DNA of 64,000 nucleotides from Roseomonas gilardii subsp. gilardii (GTDB lineage Bacteria; Pseudomonadota; Alphaproteobacteria; Acetobacterales; Acetobacteraceae): NCBI RefSeq assembly GCF_023078375.1, contig NZ_CP095554.1, positions 2,876,001 to 2,940,000 of the forward strand, read 5' to 3'. Shown piece by piece: positions 35,685 to 46,863 of this stretch (position 1 is its first letter; each line of letters starts with the position of its first letter). The notes under the pieces were generated by a model. It saw only the letters and a program-made list of their open reading frames with translations, ran no database searches and was not told where the DNA came from. The position numbers and the translations under genes were made by a program.

Positions 35685-36998
35685 TCAGGGTCCCTGGCGT
35701 GTCTCGAAGCTGCCCAGATCGGCCTGGGTGAGCCGGACCCGGAGATGGATGGCATCCTCGCCATCCTCCCGGGCCAGCACCTCGCCATTCTGATAGAGCC
35801 AGGCGACGGTGGCGCCATCGGCCGGCTCCACCGAGACATCCGTCACCACCATGCCGGCGGAAAGCCGCTCGTCCAGCGCGAGACGCAGCCGGTCCAGCCC
35901 CTCGCCGGTCAGGGCCGAGACGGCGATCGCCTCCCCTGCCCCGCGCTCCGCCGCCTGATCCAGCCCGCCAAGCAGGTCGGCCTTGTTCAGCACCTCCAGC
36001 ACGCGGCCGGTCCATTCCGGGTCCAGCGCCGCATCCGGGCCCTCGGCCATCTCGTTCAGCACCTCCAGCACGTCGGCGCGCTGGGCGGCCGAGTCGGGAT
36101 GCGCCACGTCGCGCACATGCAGGATGACGTCGGCGGCGGCGACCTCCTCCAGCGTGGCGCGGAAAGCCTCCACGAGCTGGGTCGGCAGTTCCGAGATGAA
36201 GCCCACCGTGTCGGACAGGATCACCGTCCGCCCGCTGGGCAGGCGGATGGCGCGCATGGTCGGGTCCAGCGTCGCGAAGAGCTGGTCCTGCGCATAGACG
36301 GCGGCGCCGGTCAGGGCGTTGAACAGGGTGGACTTGCCGGCATTGGTGTAGCCTACCAGCGCCACCACCGGATGCGGCACCTTCTCGCGAGCACGGCGGT
36401 GCAGGCCGCGGGTGCGGCGGACCTGCTCCAGCTCCTTCTTCAGCTTGACGATCCGCTCGCCGATCAGGCGGCGGTCGATCTCGATCTGCGACTCACCGGG
36501 GCCGCCCAGGAAGCCGAAGCCGCCGCGCTGCCGCTCCAGATGGGTCCAGGACCGCACGAGGCGGGTGCGCTGGTATTCCAGATGCGCGAGCTCGACCTGC
36601 AGCGAGCCTTCCCGCGTGCGGGCGCGTTCGCCGAAGATCTCCAGGATCAGGCCGGTCCGGTCGATGACCTTGCAGCCCCATGCGCGCTCCAGGTTGCGTT
36701 GCTGGACGGGCGTCAGCGCCGCATCCACCACCACGACCTGGACATGGTGCTCCTTCACCGCCAGGGCGATGGATTCCACCTGCCCCTCGCCCAGCAGAGT
36801 GCTGGGGCGGCGGGTGCGCAGCGGCAGGGCCGCGCTGTGGACGATGGCGACGCCGATGGAGGCGGCCAGGCCGACCGCCTCAGCCAGACGCGCCTCGGCG
36901 GCGCGGCTGGCACCAGGGAGGTCCGGCCCGGTACGGGAGGGCTTCTCCCAGGGAAGGATGACGGCGGCGGGCGTCGGCCCGCCGCGCGTGTCAGTCAG
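35685..36998 (-). CDS. hflX: GTPase HflX; apparent CTG start inside the end of hfq
   Basis: Ribosome-splitting GTPase, about 437 residues in the form I prefer. G1 is [19 protein letters not shown]3 is [11 protein letters not shown] and G4 NKADLL; the glycine-rich linker is [19 protein letters not shown]. The only ATG/GTG/TTG start (GTG at 36779) would delete ~73 residues. These include the conserved [13 protein letters not shown], whose first part lies upstream in frame. The open frame continues to a CTG at 36998 ([17 protein letters not shown]) that overlaps the hfq stop. No standard start codon exists between 36779 and the upstream stop, so CTG initiation is inferred. Confidence 0.85.
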   Translation of the reverse strand: MTDTRGGPTPAAVILPWEKPSRTGPDLPGASRAAEARLAEAVGLAASIGVAIVHSAALPLRTRRPSTLLGEGQVESIALAVKEHHVQVVVVDAALTPVQQRNLERAWGCKVIDRTGLILEIFGERARTREGSLQVELAHLEYQRTRLVRSWTHLERQRGGFGFLGGPGESQIEIDRRLIGERIVKLKKELEQVRRTRGLHRRAREKVPHPVVALVGYTNAGKSTLFNALTGAAVYAQDQLFATLDPTMRAIRLPSGRTVILSDTVGFISELPTQLVEAFRATLEEVAAADVILHVRDVAHPDSAAQRADVLEVLNEMAEGPDAALDPEWTGRVLEVLNKADLLGGLDQAAERGAGEAIAVSALTGEGLDRLRLALDERLSAGMVVTDVSVEPADGATVAWLYQNGEVLAREDGEDAIHLRVRLTQADLGSFETRQGP

Positions 36999-37311
36999 AA
37001 CTGCCGACAGGTTGCGGCTCCCGCTGCAGGGTCATGGTCGTCTCGCGCAGCGGGCGCTCGGGCGCCTGCTGACCCGACGAGGCGGCATCGAAGAGTTGGA
37101 TCGGGGCACCCGGCATGACCGTGCTGATGGCGTGCTTGTAGACGAGCTGGGTATGCCCGTCGCGACGAAGCAGCACGGAAAAATTATCAAACCAGGTAAT
37201 GATGCCCTGGAGCTTCACGCCGTTCACGAGGAAAACCGTGACGGGGGTCTTGCTCTTGCGGACATGGTTCAGGAACACGTCCTGAACATTCTGGGACTTC
37301 TCGGCGGCCAT
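36991..37311 (-). CDS. hfq: RNA-binding protein Hfq
   Basis: Hexameric Sm-like RNA chaperone for small RNAs, 106 residues. Sm1 is [20 protein letters not shown] and Sm2 is [10 protein letters not shown]. The proximal-face [19 protein letters not shown] is well conserved. A disordered tail of about 30 residues follows ([16 protein letters not shown]). It lies directly before hflX with which it overlaps, as in many proteobacteria, at the end of the ntr regulatory unit. Confidence 0.97.
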   Translation of the reverse strand: MAAEKSQNVQDVFLNHVRKSKTPVTVFLVNGVKLQGIITWFDNFSVLLRRDGHTQLVYKHAISTVMPGAPIQLFDAASSGQQAPERPLRETTMTLQREPQPVGSSD

Positions 37312-37404
37312 CGGCTCGGTCCTTCTTGTTGTGAGCGGAGCCGGTTTTCCGGCCCTCTCCTGGAAATGGGATGCGGCACCCCCGCATCCCGAAGCGGGCG
37401 AGGT

Positions 37405-38093
37405 TCAGCCCAAGCGCGCCGGCAATGCAAGCCCCGCCAGGGCGGAACGCATCATTTCGGCGTCCGGGTAATCCCCGTCCCGCGAGATCGCCGCCAGACC
37501 GCCATCATGTTCGGCGAGGCCCAGCAGCACGCCCCGGCAGCCGGCACGGCGCGCGGCCTCCATATCCAGGGCGTTGTCCCCCACATACCAGACATCCGGC
37601 CCCGGCAAAACGCCACAGGCGGCGCAGGCGAGGCGGATCGGCTCCGGCGAGGGCTTGTCGGCCGCCGCGTCCCCCGCCCCGACCAGGGCGCGGAAATGGC
37701 CCGTCCAGCCCAGCTTCGCGGCCTCGGCCCGCAGCAGCACCCCCTGCTTGTTGGATACCACCGCCAGCGGGACATGGCGCGCGGCCTCCGCCAGCAGGGC
37801 GCCGGCGCCGGGCATGGGCTCCAGCACCGCGAGGTGCCGGGCCCGGACCTCGGCGTAGAAGATGTCCCGCGCCCGGATCCATTCGGCCCCGAAGATCGTG
37901 GGAAAGGAGTCCCGGAGCGACTTGCGGACATTGGCCCGCACCTCCGCCAGCGACCATCGCGGCAGGCCGAAGGCCGAGAAGGCGGCGTTCAGCCCGGCCA
38001 TGATGGCCGGCCAGCCATCGGCCAGGGTGTTGTCCCAGTCCCAGACGATGGCCCTTGGGAGAGTATCCAGGGGGGAGTATCCGGGGTGCTCAC
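37405..38093 (-). CDS. HAD-superfamily phosphatase (phosphoglycolate phosphatase-like); frameshift at the 5' end
   Basis: Haloacid-dehalogenase-type phosphatase, about 229 residues after repair. Motif I is VWDWDNTLADGW, motif II VVSNKQG, motif III DKPSPEPI with the Lys, and motif IV VGDNALDMEAA. Motif I lies upstream of the first ATG in its frame (38001) and has no start of its own. A GTG at 38093, overlapping the stop of the aminotransferase gene (GTGA), reads MSTPDTPP and joins LDTLPRAIVWDWDN if the six-base run at 38070-38075 had seven. I annotate the joined gene. Substrate may be phosphoglycolate; not proven. Confidence 0.8.
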
Positions 38094-38962
38094 GCGGCGT
38101 TCGGGAGACCGCCCTTCACATGCCGGGCGAAGAGGTCGAAGAGCTGCCGCGCCACCGGCCCGGCCTTGGCGTCGCCCACGGGCTTCCCGTCCACCTCGAC
38201 CACCGGCTTCACGAAGGAGGTGGCGGATGTGATGAAGGCCTCCCGCGCCCGGGCGAGGTCGTCCAGGGTGAAGCTCCCTTCCTCGAAGCGGATGCCGGCC
38301 GCCTGCATCTCGGCGATCAGCGCGCCGCGGGTGCAGCCGGGCAGGATATGCTGGTCCAGCCGCCGGGTGCGGATGGTGCCGGCCTCGTCCACGATCCAGA
38401 AGCTGGTCGCGGCGCCCTCCATCACCTCCTTCGTCGCAGGGTCGAAAAGGATGGCCTCGGAGGCCCCCTTCTCCTTCGCCGCCTGCCGCGCCAGCACGTT
38501 GGGCAGCAGGTTCACGGTCTTGATGTCCGGCCGGGCCCAGCGCTCGTCCGGGGCGGTGATGGCCTTGAGGTTCCAGCCCTCGATGCTGGCCGGATAGGGC
38601 GGGACGCGCTTGACCGTCATCACCACCGCGGGCGGCACCGGCTTCCTGGGGAAGGCATGGTCGCGCGGCGCCACGCCCCGCGTCACCTGCATATAGACCA
38701 GCCCCTCGGCGATCCGGTTCCGCCGCACCAGCTCGCGCAGCACCGAGCGCAGCGCCGCCAGCGTCATCGGCATCGGGATGCGGATCTCGCGCAGGCTGCG
38801 CTCCAGCCGGGCCAGGTGACGATCCTCGTCGATGAAGCGTCCCTTGTAGATATGGACGACCTCGTAGATCCCGTCCCCGAACTGGTAGCCCCGGTCCTCC
38901 ACGTTCACGCAGGCCTGGCGCTGCGGAACGTACTGGCCGTTCACATAGGCGATACGCGACAT
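38090..38962 (-). CDS. dat: D-amino-acid transaminase
   Basis: PLP-dependent fold-type IV aminotransferase that makes D-alanine/D-glutamate, 290 residues. The catalytic lysine is in RPDIKTVNLLPNVLA. The N-terminal VNVEDRGYQFGDGIYEVVHI and the phosphate-binding SATSFVKPVVEVDGKPV are characteristic of the Dat group rather than branched-chain aminotransferases. It sits between ntrX and the HAD phosphatase, a placement seen in other Alphaproteobacteria. It probably feeds D-amino acids to peptidoglycan. Confidence 0.87.
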   Translation of the reverse strand: MSRIAYVNGQYVPQRQACVNVEDRGYQFGDGIYEVVHIYKGRFIDEDRHLARLERSLREIRIPMPMTLAALRSVLRELVRRNRIAEGLVYMQVTRGVAPRDHAFPRKPVPPAVVMTVKRVPPYPASIEGWNLKAITAPDERWARPDIKTVNLLPNVLARQAAKEKGASEAILFDPATKEVMEGAATSFWIVDEAGTIRTRRLDQHILPGCTRGALIAEMQAAGIRFEEGSFTLDDLARAREAFITSATSFVKPVVEVDGKPVGDAKAGPVARQLFDLFARHVKGGLPNAA

Positions 38963-39051
38963 CCTCTGCCCCCGGGGGCTTTCCCTCCGGGGTCTCCCAT
39001 CAGGCCCGAAACCCGGGCAAAAAAGACTGAAGGCTCGGTCAGGGGCCCGTT

Positions 39052-40461
39052 TCAGGCCCCCACGCTGGCATTGGCACGCTCATCGGCGCTCACCCCCAGG
39101 AACTTCAGCTTCCGGTGCAGGGCGCTGCGTTCCATGCCGACGAAATTCGCCGTGCGGCTGATATTGCCGCAGAAGCGCAGGAGCTGCGCCTCCAGATACT
39201 GCCGCTCGAAAAGCTCGCGCGCCTCGCGCAGCGGCAGGGTCATGATCTCGCTGGAACGGTCCAGCTTCAGCATGGCCGGGGCGGCGGAGCCGATCTCGGG
39301 CGGCAGCATCTCCGGCCGGATGCTCTCCCCCGCCCCGCCCGGCGCCATGATCAGCAGCCAGTCCACGATGTTGCGGAGCTGGCGGACATTGCCCGGCCAG
39401 TCATAGGCCTGCATCGCCGCCATGGCGTCCTCGCTGATCTCGCGCGGCGGGATGCCGGCGGCCTCGGCGGAACGGGCCATCAGGGAGCGCGCCAGCACCG
39501 GCACGTCCTCCCGCCTCTCCCGCAGCGGAGGCACCCGCAGGGGCACCACGGCGAGGCGGTAGAAGAGGTCCTCCCGGAAGCGCCCGGCGGCGATCTCGGC
39601 GGAAAGGTCGCGGTTGGTGGTGGCCAGCACGCGCACATCCACCTTCACCCGCGTGGAACCGCCGACGCGCTCGAAACCCTGCTCCTGCAACGCCCGGACG
39701 ATCTTGCCCTGGGTCTCCAGCGGCATGTCCGCGACCTCGTCGAGCAGGAGCGTGCCGCCATGGGCACGCTCCAGCACGCCGGCGCGGCGCGGCTGGGTGG
39801 CCGGGTCCGACCCGCCCTCGACGCCGAACAGCTCCTCCTCGAAGCGCGCGGGATTCAGCGTGGCGCAGTTCAGCGCCACGAAAGGCTCGGCGGACCGCTT
39901 GGAGCGCGCATGGATCATCCGCGCCGCCACCTCCTTGCCGGAGCCGGCGGGGCCGGTGATCAGCGCGCGTGATCCCGTCGGAGCCAGCCGCTCGATCGCC
40001 TGGCGAAGCTGGGCGATGGCGGAAGAGACGCCCGCGAGCTCCGTTTCCGGACCACTCCGCAGGCGCAGCTCGCTGTTCTCCCGCTTCAGCCGCGCGGCTT
40101 CCAATGCCCGGGAGACCACGAGTAGCAGCCTATCCGATTGAAAAGGCTTCTCGATGAAGTCGTAGGCCCCCTGCTGGATCGCCTGGACCGCCGTCTCGAT
40201 GGTGCCGTGCCCCGAGATCATCACCACCGGCACCTGTGGTTCCTCGCCGTGAATGGCCTGGAGGATGCCCAACCCGTCGAGGCGCGATCCCTGCAGCCAG
40301 ATATCCAGGATCACGAGGTTCGGGCGCCGCTGGCGGAAGGAAGCCAGCGCCTCGTCAGAATTCCGCGCCGAACGCGTCTCGTACCCCTCATCCTGCAGGA
40401 TGCCCTCGATCAGGGACCGGATGTCGGGCTCATCATCCACGATCAGGATGTCATGCGCCAT
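39052..40461 (-). CDS. ntrX: Response regulator NtrX
   Basis: NtrC-type response regulator of the NtrY/NtrX pair, 469 residues. The receiver domain starts ILIVDDEPDIRSLIEGIL with the phospho-acceptor Asp in LVILDIWLQGS. The AAA+ domain has Walker A ITGPAGSGKEVAARMI and Walker B GGTLLLDEVADMP. A Fis-type HTH is at the end (ISRTANFVGMERSALHRKLK). The sigma-54 contact loop GAFTGA is missing: the region reads ELFGVEGGSDPATQPRRAGV. It therefore probably does not drive sigma-54 promoters, as reported for other alphaproteobacterial NtrX. Its start overlaps the end of ntrY by 11 bases. Confidence 0.93.
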   Translation of the reverse strand: MAHDILIVDDEPDIRSLIEGILQDEGYETRSARNSDEALASFRQRRPNLVILDIWLQGSRLDGLGILQAIHGEEPQVPVVMISGHGTIETAVQAIQQGAYDFIEKPFQSDRLLLVVSRALEAARLKRENSELRLRSGPETELAGVSSAIAQLRQAIERLAPTGSRALITGPAGSGKEVAARMIHARSKRSAEPFVALNCATLNPARFEEELFGVEGGSDPATQPRRAGVLERAHGGTLLLDEVADMPLETQGKIVRALQEQGFERVGGSTRVKVDVRVLATTNRDLSAEIAAGRFREDLFYRLAVVPLRVPPLRERREDVPVLARSLMARSAEAAGIPPREISEDAMAAMQAYDWPGNVRQLRNIVDWLLIMAPGGAGESIRPEMLPPEIGSAAPAMLKLDRSSEIMTLPLREARELFERQYLEAQLLRFCGNISRTANFVGMERSALHRKLKFLGVSADERANASVGA

Positions 40462-42742
40462 GACGAAGGCTCTCCGTTTCCCTGGCAGTCTCACCTGGCA
40501 CGGCATGACCCTCCCTCTTCTCGCCCGGTTTGTCCCCAGTGCGATCACCGGGGGGCGCGAAAGGCAGGAAGAGCGACGCCCGCGCCCCCGGACCGTCCCC
40601 ACGGTCGCTCAGCGTCAGCCGGCCACCATGGTCCTCCATGATCTTCTTCACGATGGCAAGGCCCAGACCGGTGCCTTTCGCCTTATGGGTCACGTACGGT
40701 TCCGTGAGCTGGTCCCTGTCGTCGCCGGTCGGCAAGCCTATACCGTTGTCCTCGACGATGAAGGCCGCCCCGTCCTTGTCCACCGCGACAGTGAACGCGA
40801 TGTGCCCGCCCGCCTCGCCCCCGGGGCGCATCACGATCGCGTCGGCGGCGTTCTGCAGCAGGTTGATCAGCGCCTGGTTCAGCAACCTCCGGTCGCAGGG
40901 CACCACCGGGCCATTCTCCGGGAAGCGGGTCTCGTAGGTGATGGCCGGATGTGCGTCCCGCTGGAGTACCATGGCCTCCCGCGCCAGGCGTGACAGGTCC
41001 TCGGGGCGGATCACCGGCTGCGGCATGCGGGCGAAGGCGGAGAACTCGTCCACCATGCGCCGGAGATCGCCGACCTGCCGGACGATGGTGTCGGTGCAGG
41101 CCTGGAACGTGTCCGGGTCGGAGGCGATCTCCTTCAGGTAGCGCCGCTTCAGCCGTTCCGCCGAGAGCTGGATCGGGGTCAGCGGGTTCTTGATCTCATG
41201 CGCGATGCGCCGCGCCACATCGGCCCAGGCGGCCTTCCGCTGCGCCGAGAGCAGGGCCGTGATGTCGTCGAAGGTCAGGACATAGCCCACCACCTGCCCG
41301 GACTGCACCTCCGCCCCCATGCGGGCGAGCAGGGTGCGCCGCTCCGGTGCGGCGCCGAGGCGGATCTCGGCGGTCTGCTCGCGCTCGGGTGCCGCCGTGG
41401 CGGCGCGGATCAGCGGCGCGAATTCCGGCACCACCTCCGCCAGGGGCTGGCCGATCGCGGCCTCCATGTCCTTGCCCAGCAGGTCGGAGGCGGAACGGTT
41501 CGGCAGGTTCACCCTCCCCTCCGCATCCAGCCCCACCACCCCGGCGGACACGCCCGAGAGCACCGTCTCGGTGAAGCGCCGGCGCTCGTCGATCTGGCGA
41601 TAGGCCTCCATCAGCTCCGACCGCTGGGCGGCGAGCTGGTTGGTCATGCGGTTGAAGGCGCGGGACAGGGAGGCGACCTCGTCGTTCTGCGGCCCCTCCT
41701 CCACCTTCACGGACAGGTCGCCGCCCCTCACCCGCTCCGCCGCGGTGATCAGCCGGGCGATCGGCCGGGCGATCTGGGTGGCCAGGACAAGCCCGATCAG
41801 CACCGCCGCCATCAGCACCAGCAGGGCCGCGATGGCGAAGATCATGGCGAAGGTGATCTGCAGCCCGGAGCGGTTGCGGTCGAGCTGGTCATAGGCCTGG
41901 AAGGCCCGCTCCGTGGCCCGCATATGCTCCAGCACCCCGGAATCCACCGGGCGACCGATCTGCAGGATCAGCCCTGGCGCGATGTCCAGCATCACCAGCG
42001 CCTGTACACGCGGCTCGTCCGATTCGTTGGGCAGCACCACGACCTCGCCGGAGCGGGCCAGCTCATAGGCCCAGCTTTCCAGCGGCGGCATGACCGTGGC
42101 GGTGGAAAGCCCCGCATGGGCGACCACGGTGCCCAGGACCGGCTCATAGACGATGGCATCCGTCAGGCCGCGCATGGCGGTATGGGTGGCCAGCAGACGC
42201 CCGAAAGCCTCCGGATTGCTCTGGAGCAGCATCGAGGCGCGGTTAAGATCGGCCGCCATGCCCAGCGCATCCGCCCGGATGGCGTTCCGGTGCTCGTCCA
42301 GATAGGCGCGGGAAGCGACGAGGCTGGCCTCCAGCGTCGAGCGCACGCGGTCGCTGAACCAGGCCTGGATGCCCAGGTTGAAGAAGACCGCCGCGAAGGT
42401 GCCCACCAGCAGGGCCGGCACCACCGCCACCACACCGAACATCAGCACCAGCCGCACATGCAGGCGCGAGCCGGCGCTGCCCGAGCGGCGCTCCGCCCAG
42501 ACCCGCACCAGCCGCCCGGCCAGCGAGGCCCCGAGCAGCAGCAGGAAGGCGGCGTTCACCAGCACCATGGCGGCGACCTGCCCCGGCCGGGTCGGGCCGA
42601 AGGGGCTGCCATTGGACAGAAGGGTGAAGGTGCCGATGCCCAGCAGCAGCGCCCCCAGGGCCAGGCCGAGGGTCATCGCCCGGCCCAGGAGGAGGTCGGC
42701 CGCGCGCCTGGTGAGGCTGCGGGAAGCGGGAGCGGAACTCAT
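40451..42742 (-). CDS. ntrY: Sensor histidine kinase NtrY
   Basis: Membrane sensor kinase of the NtrYX nitrogen/redox system, 763 residues. Hydrophobic segments near residues 20-40, 55-75 and 90-115 and another before the HAMP domain frame a periplasmic sensor region. Then come HAMP (ATQIARPIARLITAAERV), PAS (SGVSAGVVGLDAEGRVN), the H-box RRIAHEIKNPLTPIQLSAER and the ATPase boxes NLLQNAADA, VEDNGIGLP and GTGLGLAIVKKIMEDHGG. ATG at 42742 is chosen. It is third of the ntrBCYX genes. Confidence 0.93.
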   Translation of the reverse strand: MSSAPASRSLTRRAADLLLGRAMTLGLALGALLLGIGTFTLLSNGSPFGPTRPGQVAAMVLVNAAFLLLLGASLAGRLVRVWAERRSGSAGSRLHVRLVLMFGVVAVVPALLVGTFAAVFFNLGIQAWFSDRVRSTLEASLVASRAYLDEHRNAIRADALGMAADLNRASMLLQSNPEAFGRLLATHTAMRGLTDAIVYEPVLGTVVAHAGLSTATVMPPLESWAYELARSGEVVVLPNESDEPRVQALVMLDIAPGLILQIGRPVDSGVLEHMRATERAFQAYDQLDRNRSGLQITFAMIFAIAALLVLMAAVLIGLVLATQIARPIARLITAAERVRGGDLSVKVEEGPQNDEVASLSRAFNRMTNQLAAQRSELMEAYRQIDERRRFTETVLSGVSAGVVGLDAEGRVNLPNRSASDLLGKDMEAAIGQPLAEVVPEFAPLIRAATAAPEREQTAEIRLGAAPERRTLLARMGAEVQSGQVVGYVLTFDDITALLSAQRKAAWADVARRIAHEIKNPLTPIQLSAERLKRRYLKEIASDPDTFQACTDTIVRQVGDLRRMVDEFSAFARMPQPVIRPEDLSRLAREAMVLQRDAHPAITYETRFPENGPVVPCDRRLLNQALINLLQNAADAIVMRPGGEAGGHIAFTVAVDKDGAAFIVEDNGIGLPTGDDRDQLTEPYVTHKAKGTGLGLAIVKKIMEDHGGRLTLSDRGDGPGARASLFLPFAPPGDRTGDKPGEKREGHAVPGETARETESLRHGA

Positions 42743-42829
42743 CGGGGGCAGTCTAGAGCAGTTCCCCGCCGCCACCCAGAACCCGATCTCCGGACGGGAC
42801 CCGCCGCCTGTCCGCCCATCGCCACGCCG

Positions 42830-44268
<1,439 letters not shown>

Positions 44269-44272
<4 letters not shown>

Positions 44273-45468
44273 GGTGCGGCGGGGTCCTTGGCGGCGCGGG
44301 AAGACGGGGAACGATCAACAGCCCGGGCGGCGGGTGGGGCGGCCTGCACCACCGGCGGCATCGGCAGGGCGAGGCGGAAGACGGTGCGGCCCGGCCGGCT
44401 CTCGCAGGCGATCAGACCGCCGGCATCGGCCACCAGCTTGGCCACCAGCGCCAGGCCGAGCCCCTGCCCGCCCCGCTTGGTGGTCACGAAGGGCTCGAAG
44501 AGGTTGGCGCGGACCTCCTCCGGGATGCCCGGCCCGTTGTCTCGGACGCAGACCTCCAGCGGCAGGTGCACGCGCTCGTCGCTGCCGGGGATGGCGATGC
44601 GGACGCCGTGGCGGTAGGCGGTGGACAGGACGATCTCCCCCTCCACCGGGTCCACCGCCTCGGCGGCGTTCTTCACCAGGTTCAGCAGCACCTGCACCAG
44701 CAGGTCCCGGTTGCCCAGGACCAGCGGCAGGGAGGGGTCGTATTCCTCCACGATGCGCAGATGCGCGGCGAAGCCCGTCCCGGCCACGCGGCGGACATGG
44801 CCCAGCGCCTCGTGGATGTTCACCGGGCCCCGCTCCACCGGGCGCTCGCTGAACATGTCCATCCGCTCGACGAGGTCGCGGATGCGGTCCACCTCGTCCT
44901 GGATCAGTGTGCAGAGCTCGCGGTCGCCCTCCTCCACCGATTGTTCCAGGAGCTGGGCGGCGCCGCGGATGCCGGAAAGCGGGTTCTTCACCTCATGCGC
45001 CAGCATCGCCGCCATGGCCGAGGCGCCGCGCGCCGCGCCACGGAAGTTGAGCTGCCGGTCCAGCTTCTGCGCCGTGGAACCGTCCTGCAGCGTCAGCACC
45101 ACCGCCCCCGGCAGTTCCGGCAAGGGCGCGCCATGGGCGGTCACGTCGGTCCGGTGCAGGCGGGGGCTTTCCAGGATCAGGTCATGGTCGGACACGGGCG
45201 CCTCCGCCATCCGCACCTGCCGGATCAGCGAGAAGAGCCGGCTGTCCTCGGGCAGCAGCTCGTGCAGCGAGATCTGCGCCAGGGACACGGCGGACAGGTC
45301 GAAGAAGAGCTCCGCCGCCGGGTTGGCGAAGTGGAAGCGGTCGGCCTCATCCAGCACCACGACCGGCATCGGGATCGCCGCCAGCACGGCGGCGCTTTCC
45401 GGCGGCAGCGCGCTCTTCCCGCCCCGGGGCGTCACCCGGCGTATCAGGGCACTGACGGCTCCGCTCAT
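44269..45468 (-). CDS. ntrB: Nitrogen regulation sensor kinase NtrB (NR(II))
   Basis: Cytosolic histidine kinase/phosphatase for NtrC, 399 residues. PAS domain from about residue 25 ([20 protein letters not shown]). H-box [21 protein letters not shown]-box [17 protein letters not shown], and G-boxes [12 protein letters not shown] and [19 protein letters not shown]. No membrane segment. ATG at 45468 overlaps the dusB stop (ATGA). PII-type control is expected but glnB is not in the window. Confidence 0.95.
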
Positions 45469-46568
45469 GCGGCAATCGCCTCCGCGCGGCCATGCTGGAT
45501 GGTGACGCCGCTCTCGATCAGCGGTTCCCAGAAGCGCCGGACCTCCTCCAGCGCGGCCTCCACCGTGTCGGCGCGGTTCACGCGCCCCCGGAATTCGGCG
45601 CTGCCGGGCAGGCCGTAGGAGTACCAGGCAAGATGCTTGCGGGCGAGGCGCATGCCGGGGTCGCGGCCGTGATAATCCAGCATCGCCTCGTAGTGCCGCA
45701 GCATGATGGCGTAGCGTTCCGCCAGCGAGGGCTCCTCCGCGATCACGGTGTCCTCCGGCAGCCCGCGCAGCCGGGCCGCGACGGCGCCCATGATCCAGGG
45801 CCGCCCATAGGCGCCGCGCCCGATCATCACGCCGTCCGCGCCGGAACGCCGCAGCGCCTCGGCCGCGTCGGCGGCGTTCAGTATGTCGCCATTGGCGATC
45901 ACCGGGATTCCCGCCACCGCCTTCACCTGCGCGATGAAGTCCCAGTCCGCCTTGCCCGTGTAGAACATCTGCCGGGTGCGCCCATGCACCGTGACCATGC
46001 GGATGCCGCTTTCCCGCGCGATCACCGCCAGCCGGGGCGCGTTCAGGCTGTTGTGGTCCCAGCCCATGCGCATCTTCAGCGTCACCGGCACGGAAACGGC
46101 ACGCGCCGTGGCCTCCAGGATGCGCGCCGCCGCGACCTCGTCGCGCATCAGCGCCGAGCCGGCGGACTGGCCGAGCGCGACCTTCTTCACCGGGCAGCCG
46201 AAATTGATGTCCACGATGGCGGCGCCCCGGTCCACGGCCAGCTTCGCCGCCTCCGCCATCACCTGCGGGTCGCAGCCCGCGAGCTGCACCGAGGCCGGGC
46301 CGCCGAAGCCGTCCACCTCGGCCATCTTCAGCGTCTGCCGGTTCTCCCGCACCATGGCCTGGCTGGCGATCATCTCGCTCACCACCATCGGCGTGCCGAG
46401 TTCGCGCGACAGGCGCCGGAAGGGCAGGTCCGTCACCCCCGACATGGGGGCGAGCAGGACCGGGCAATCGATCATGACGCCGCCCAGGTCGATCGGGCGC
46501 AACAGGCCGTTGCCGTTTCCCTTGGTCACAGGGGAAGCGGCCGGCGAGAATTCTTGTGAGCCGTCCAT
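45465..46568 (-). CDS. dusB: tRNA-dihydrouridine synthase DusB (NifR3)
   Basis: FMN enzyme reducing uridine to dihydrouridine in tRNA, 367 residues. The substrate-binding opening APMSGVTDLPFRRLSRELG, the catalytic cysteine in DINFGCPVKKVA, the FMN-binding VTVHGRTRQMFYTGKADW and DGVMIGRGAYGRPWIMGAV are all present. It leads the dusB-ntrB-ntrC-ntrYX unit, the classical nifR3-ntrBC arrangement of Alphaproteobacteria. Confidence 0.95.
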   Translation of the reverse strand: MDGSQEFSPAASPVTKGNGNGLLRPIDLGGVMIDCPVLLAPMSGVTDLPFRRLSRELGTPMVVSEMIASQAMVRENRQTLKMAEVDGFGGPASVQLAGCDPQVMAEAAKLAVDRGAAIVDINFGCPVKKVALGQSAGSALMRDEVAAARILEATARAVSVPVTLKMRMGWDHNSLNAPRLAVIARESGIRMVTVHGRTRQMFYTGKADWDFIAQVKAVAGIPVIANGDILNAADAAEALRRSGADGVMIGRGAYGRPWIMGAVAARLRGLPEDTVIAEEPSLAERYAIMLRHYEAMLDYHGRDPGMRLARKHLAWYSYGLPGSAEFRGRVNRADTVEAALEEVRRFWEPLIESGVTIQHGRAEAIAA

Positions 46569-46863
46569 GCGGGATGCCTATCCCTTGGGCATGTACATCG
46601 TCAAGCGCCAATCCGCGCGGCAGAATGCCCCCTGCCTGACGCCAATCTGACGACCGATTAATCCGCTGGGCAAGGGCTTATGAAAAACATTCCGCCTGGG
46701 CACCTGAAAGGCGGCCCCCGGCACGCCCGCGCATCCCACCTCCCCCTGGGCGCCGCCATCCCGCGCGGCTAGTTTGCGCCGCCGGGGCGCGGGCGCTCCG
46801 GAACGCCGGTCCGGGACCGGTGCCCCCGATCCCACGGGGCTTCATCCTACAGGGAGTATGCGA
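46569..46863. other. Divergent intergenic region between dusB and ispDF
   Basis: A 295-base gap that must hold the promoters for the dusB-ntr unit and for ispDF. I see a TTGACG at 46606-46601 on the minus strand but no convincing -10 at the right distance. A GGGAG ribosome site lies before the ispDF ATG. No gene, tRNA, long palindrome or terminator is apparent. Confidence 0.5.

Noticed and set aside
36779-36998. GTG at 36779 as the hflX start
   Set aside because: It would remove about 73 residues including part of the conserved HflX N-terminal block that is open in frame just upstream.
46569-46863. Minus-strand TTGACG near 46606 as the dusB promoter
   Set aside because: No acceptable -10 hexamer at 16-18 bases, and the implied start would leave almost no leader.
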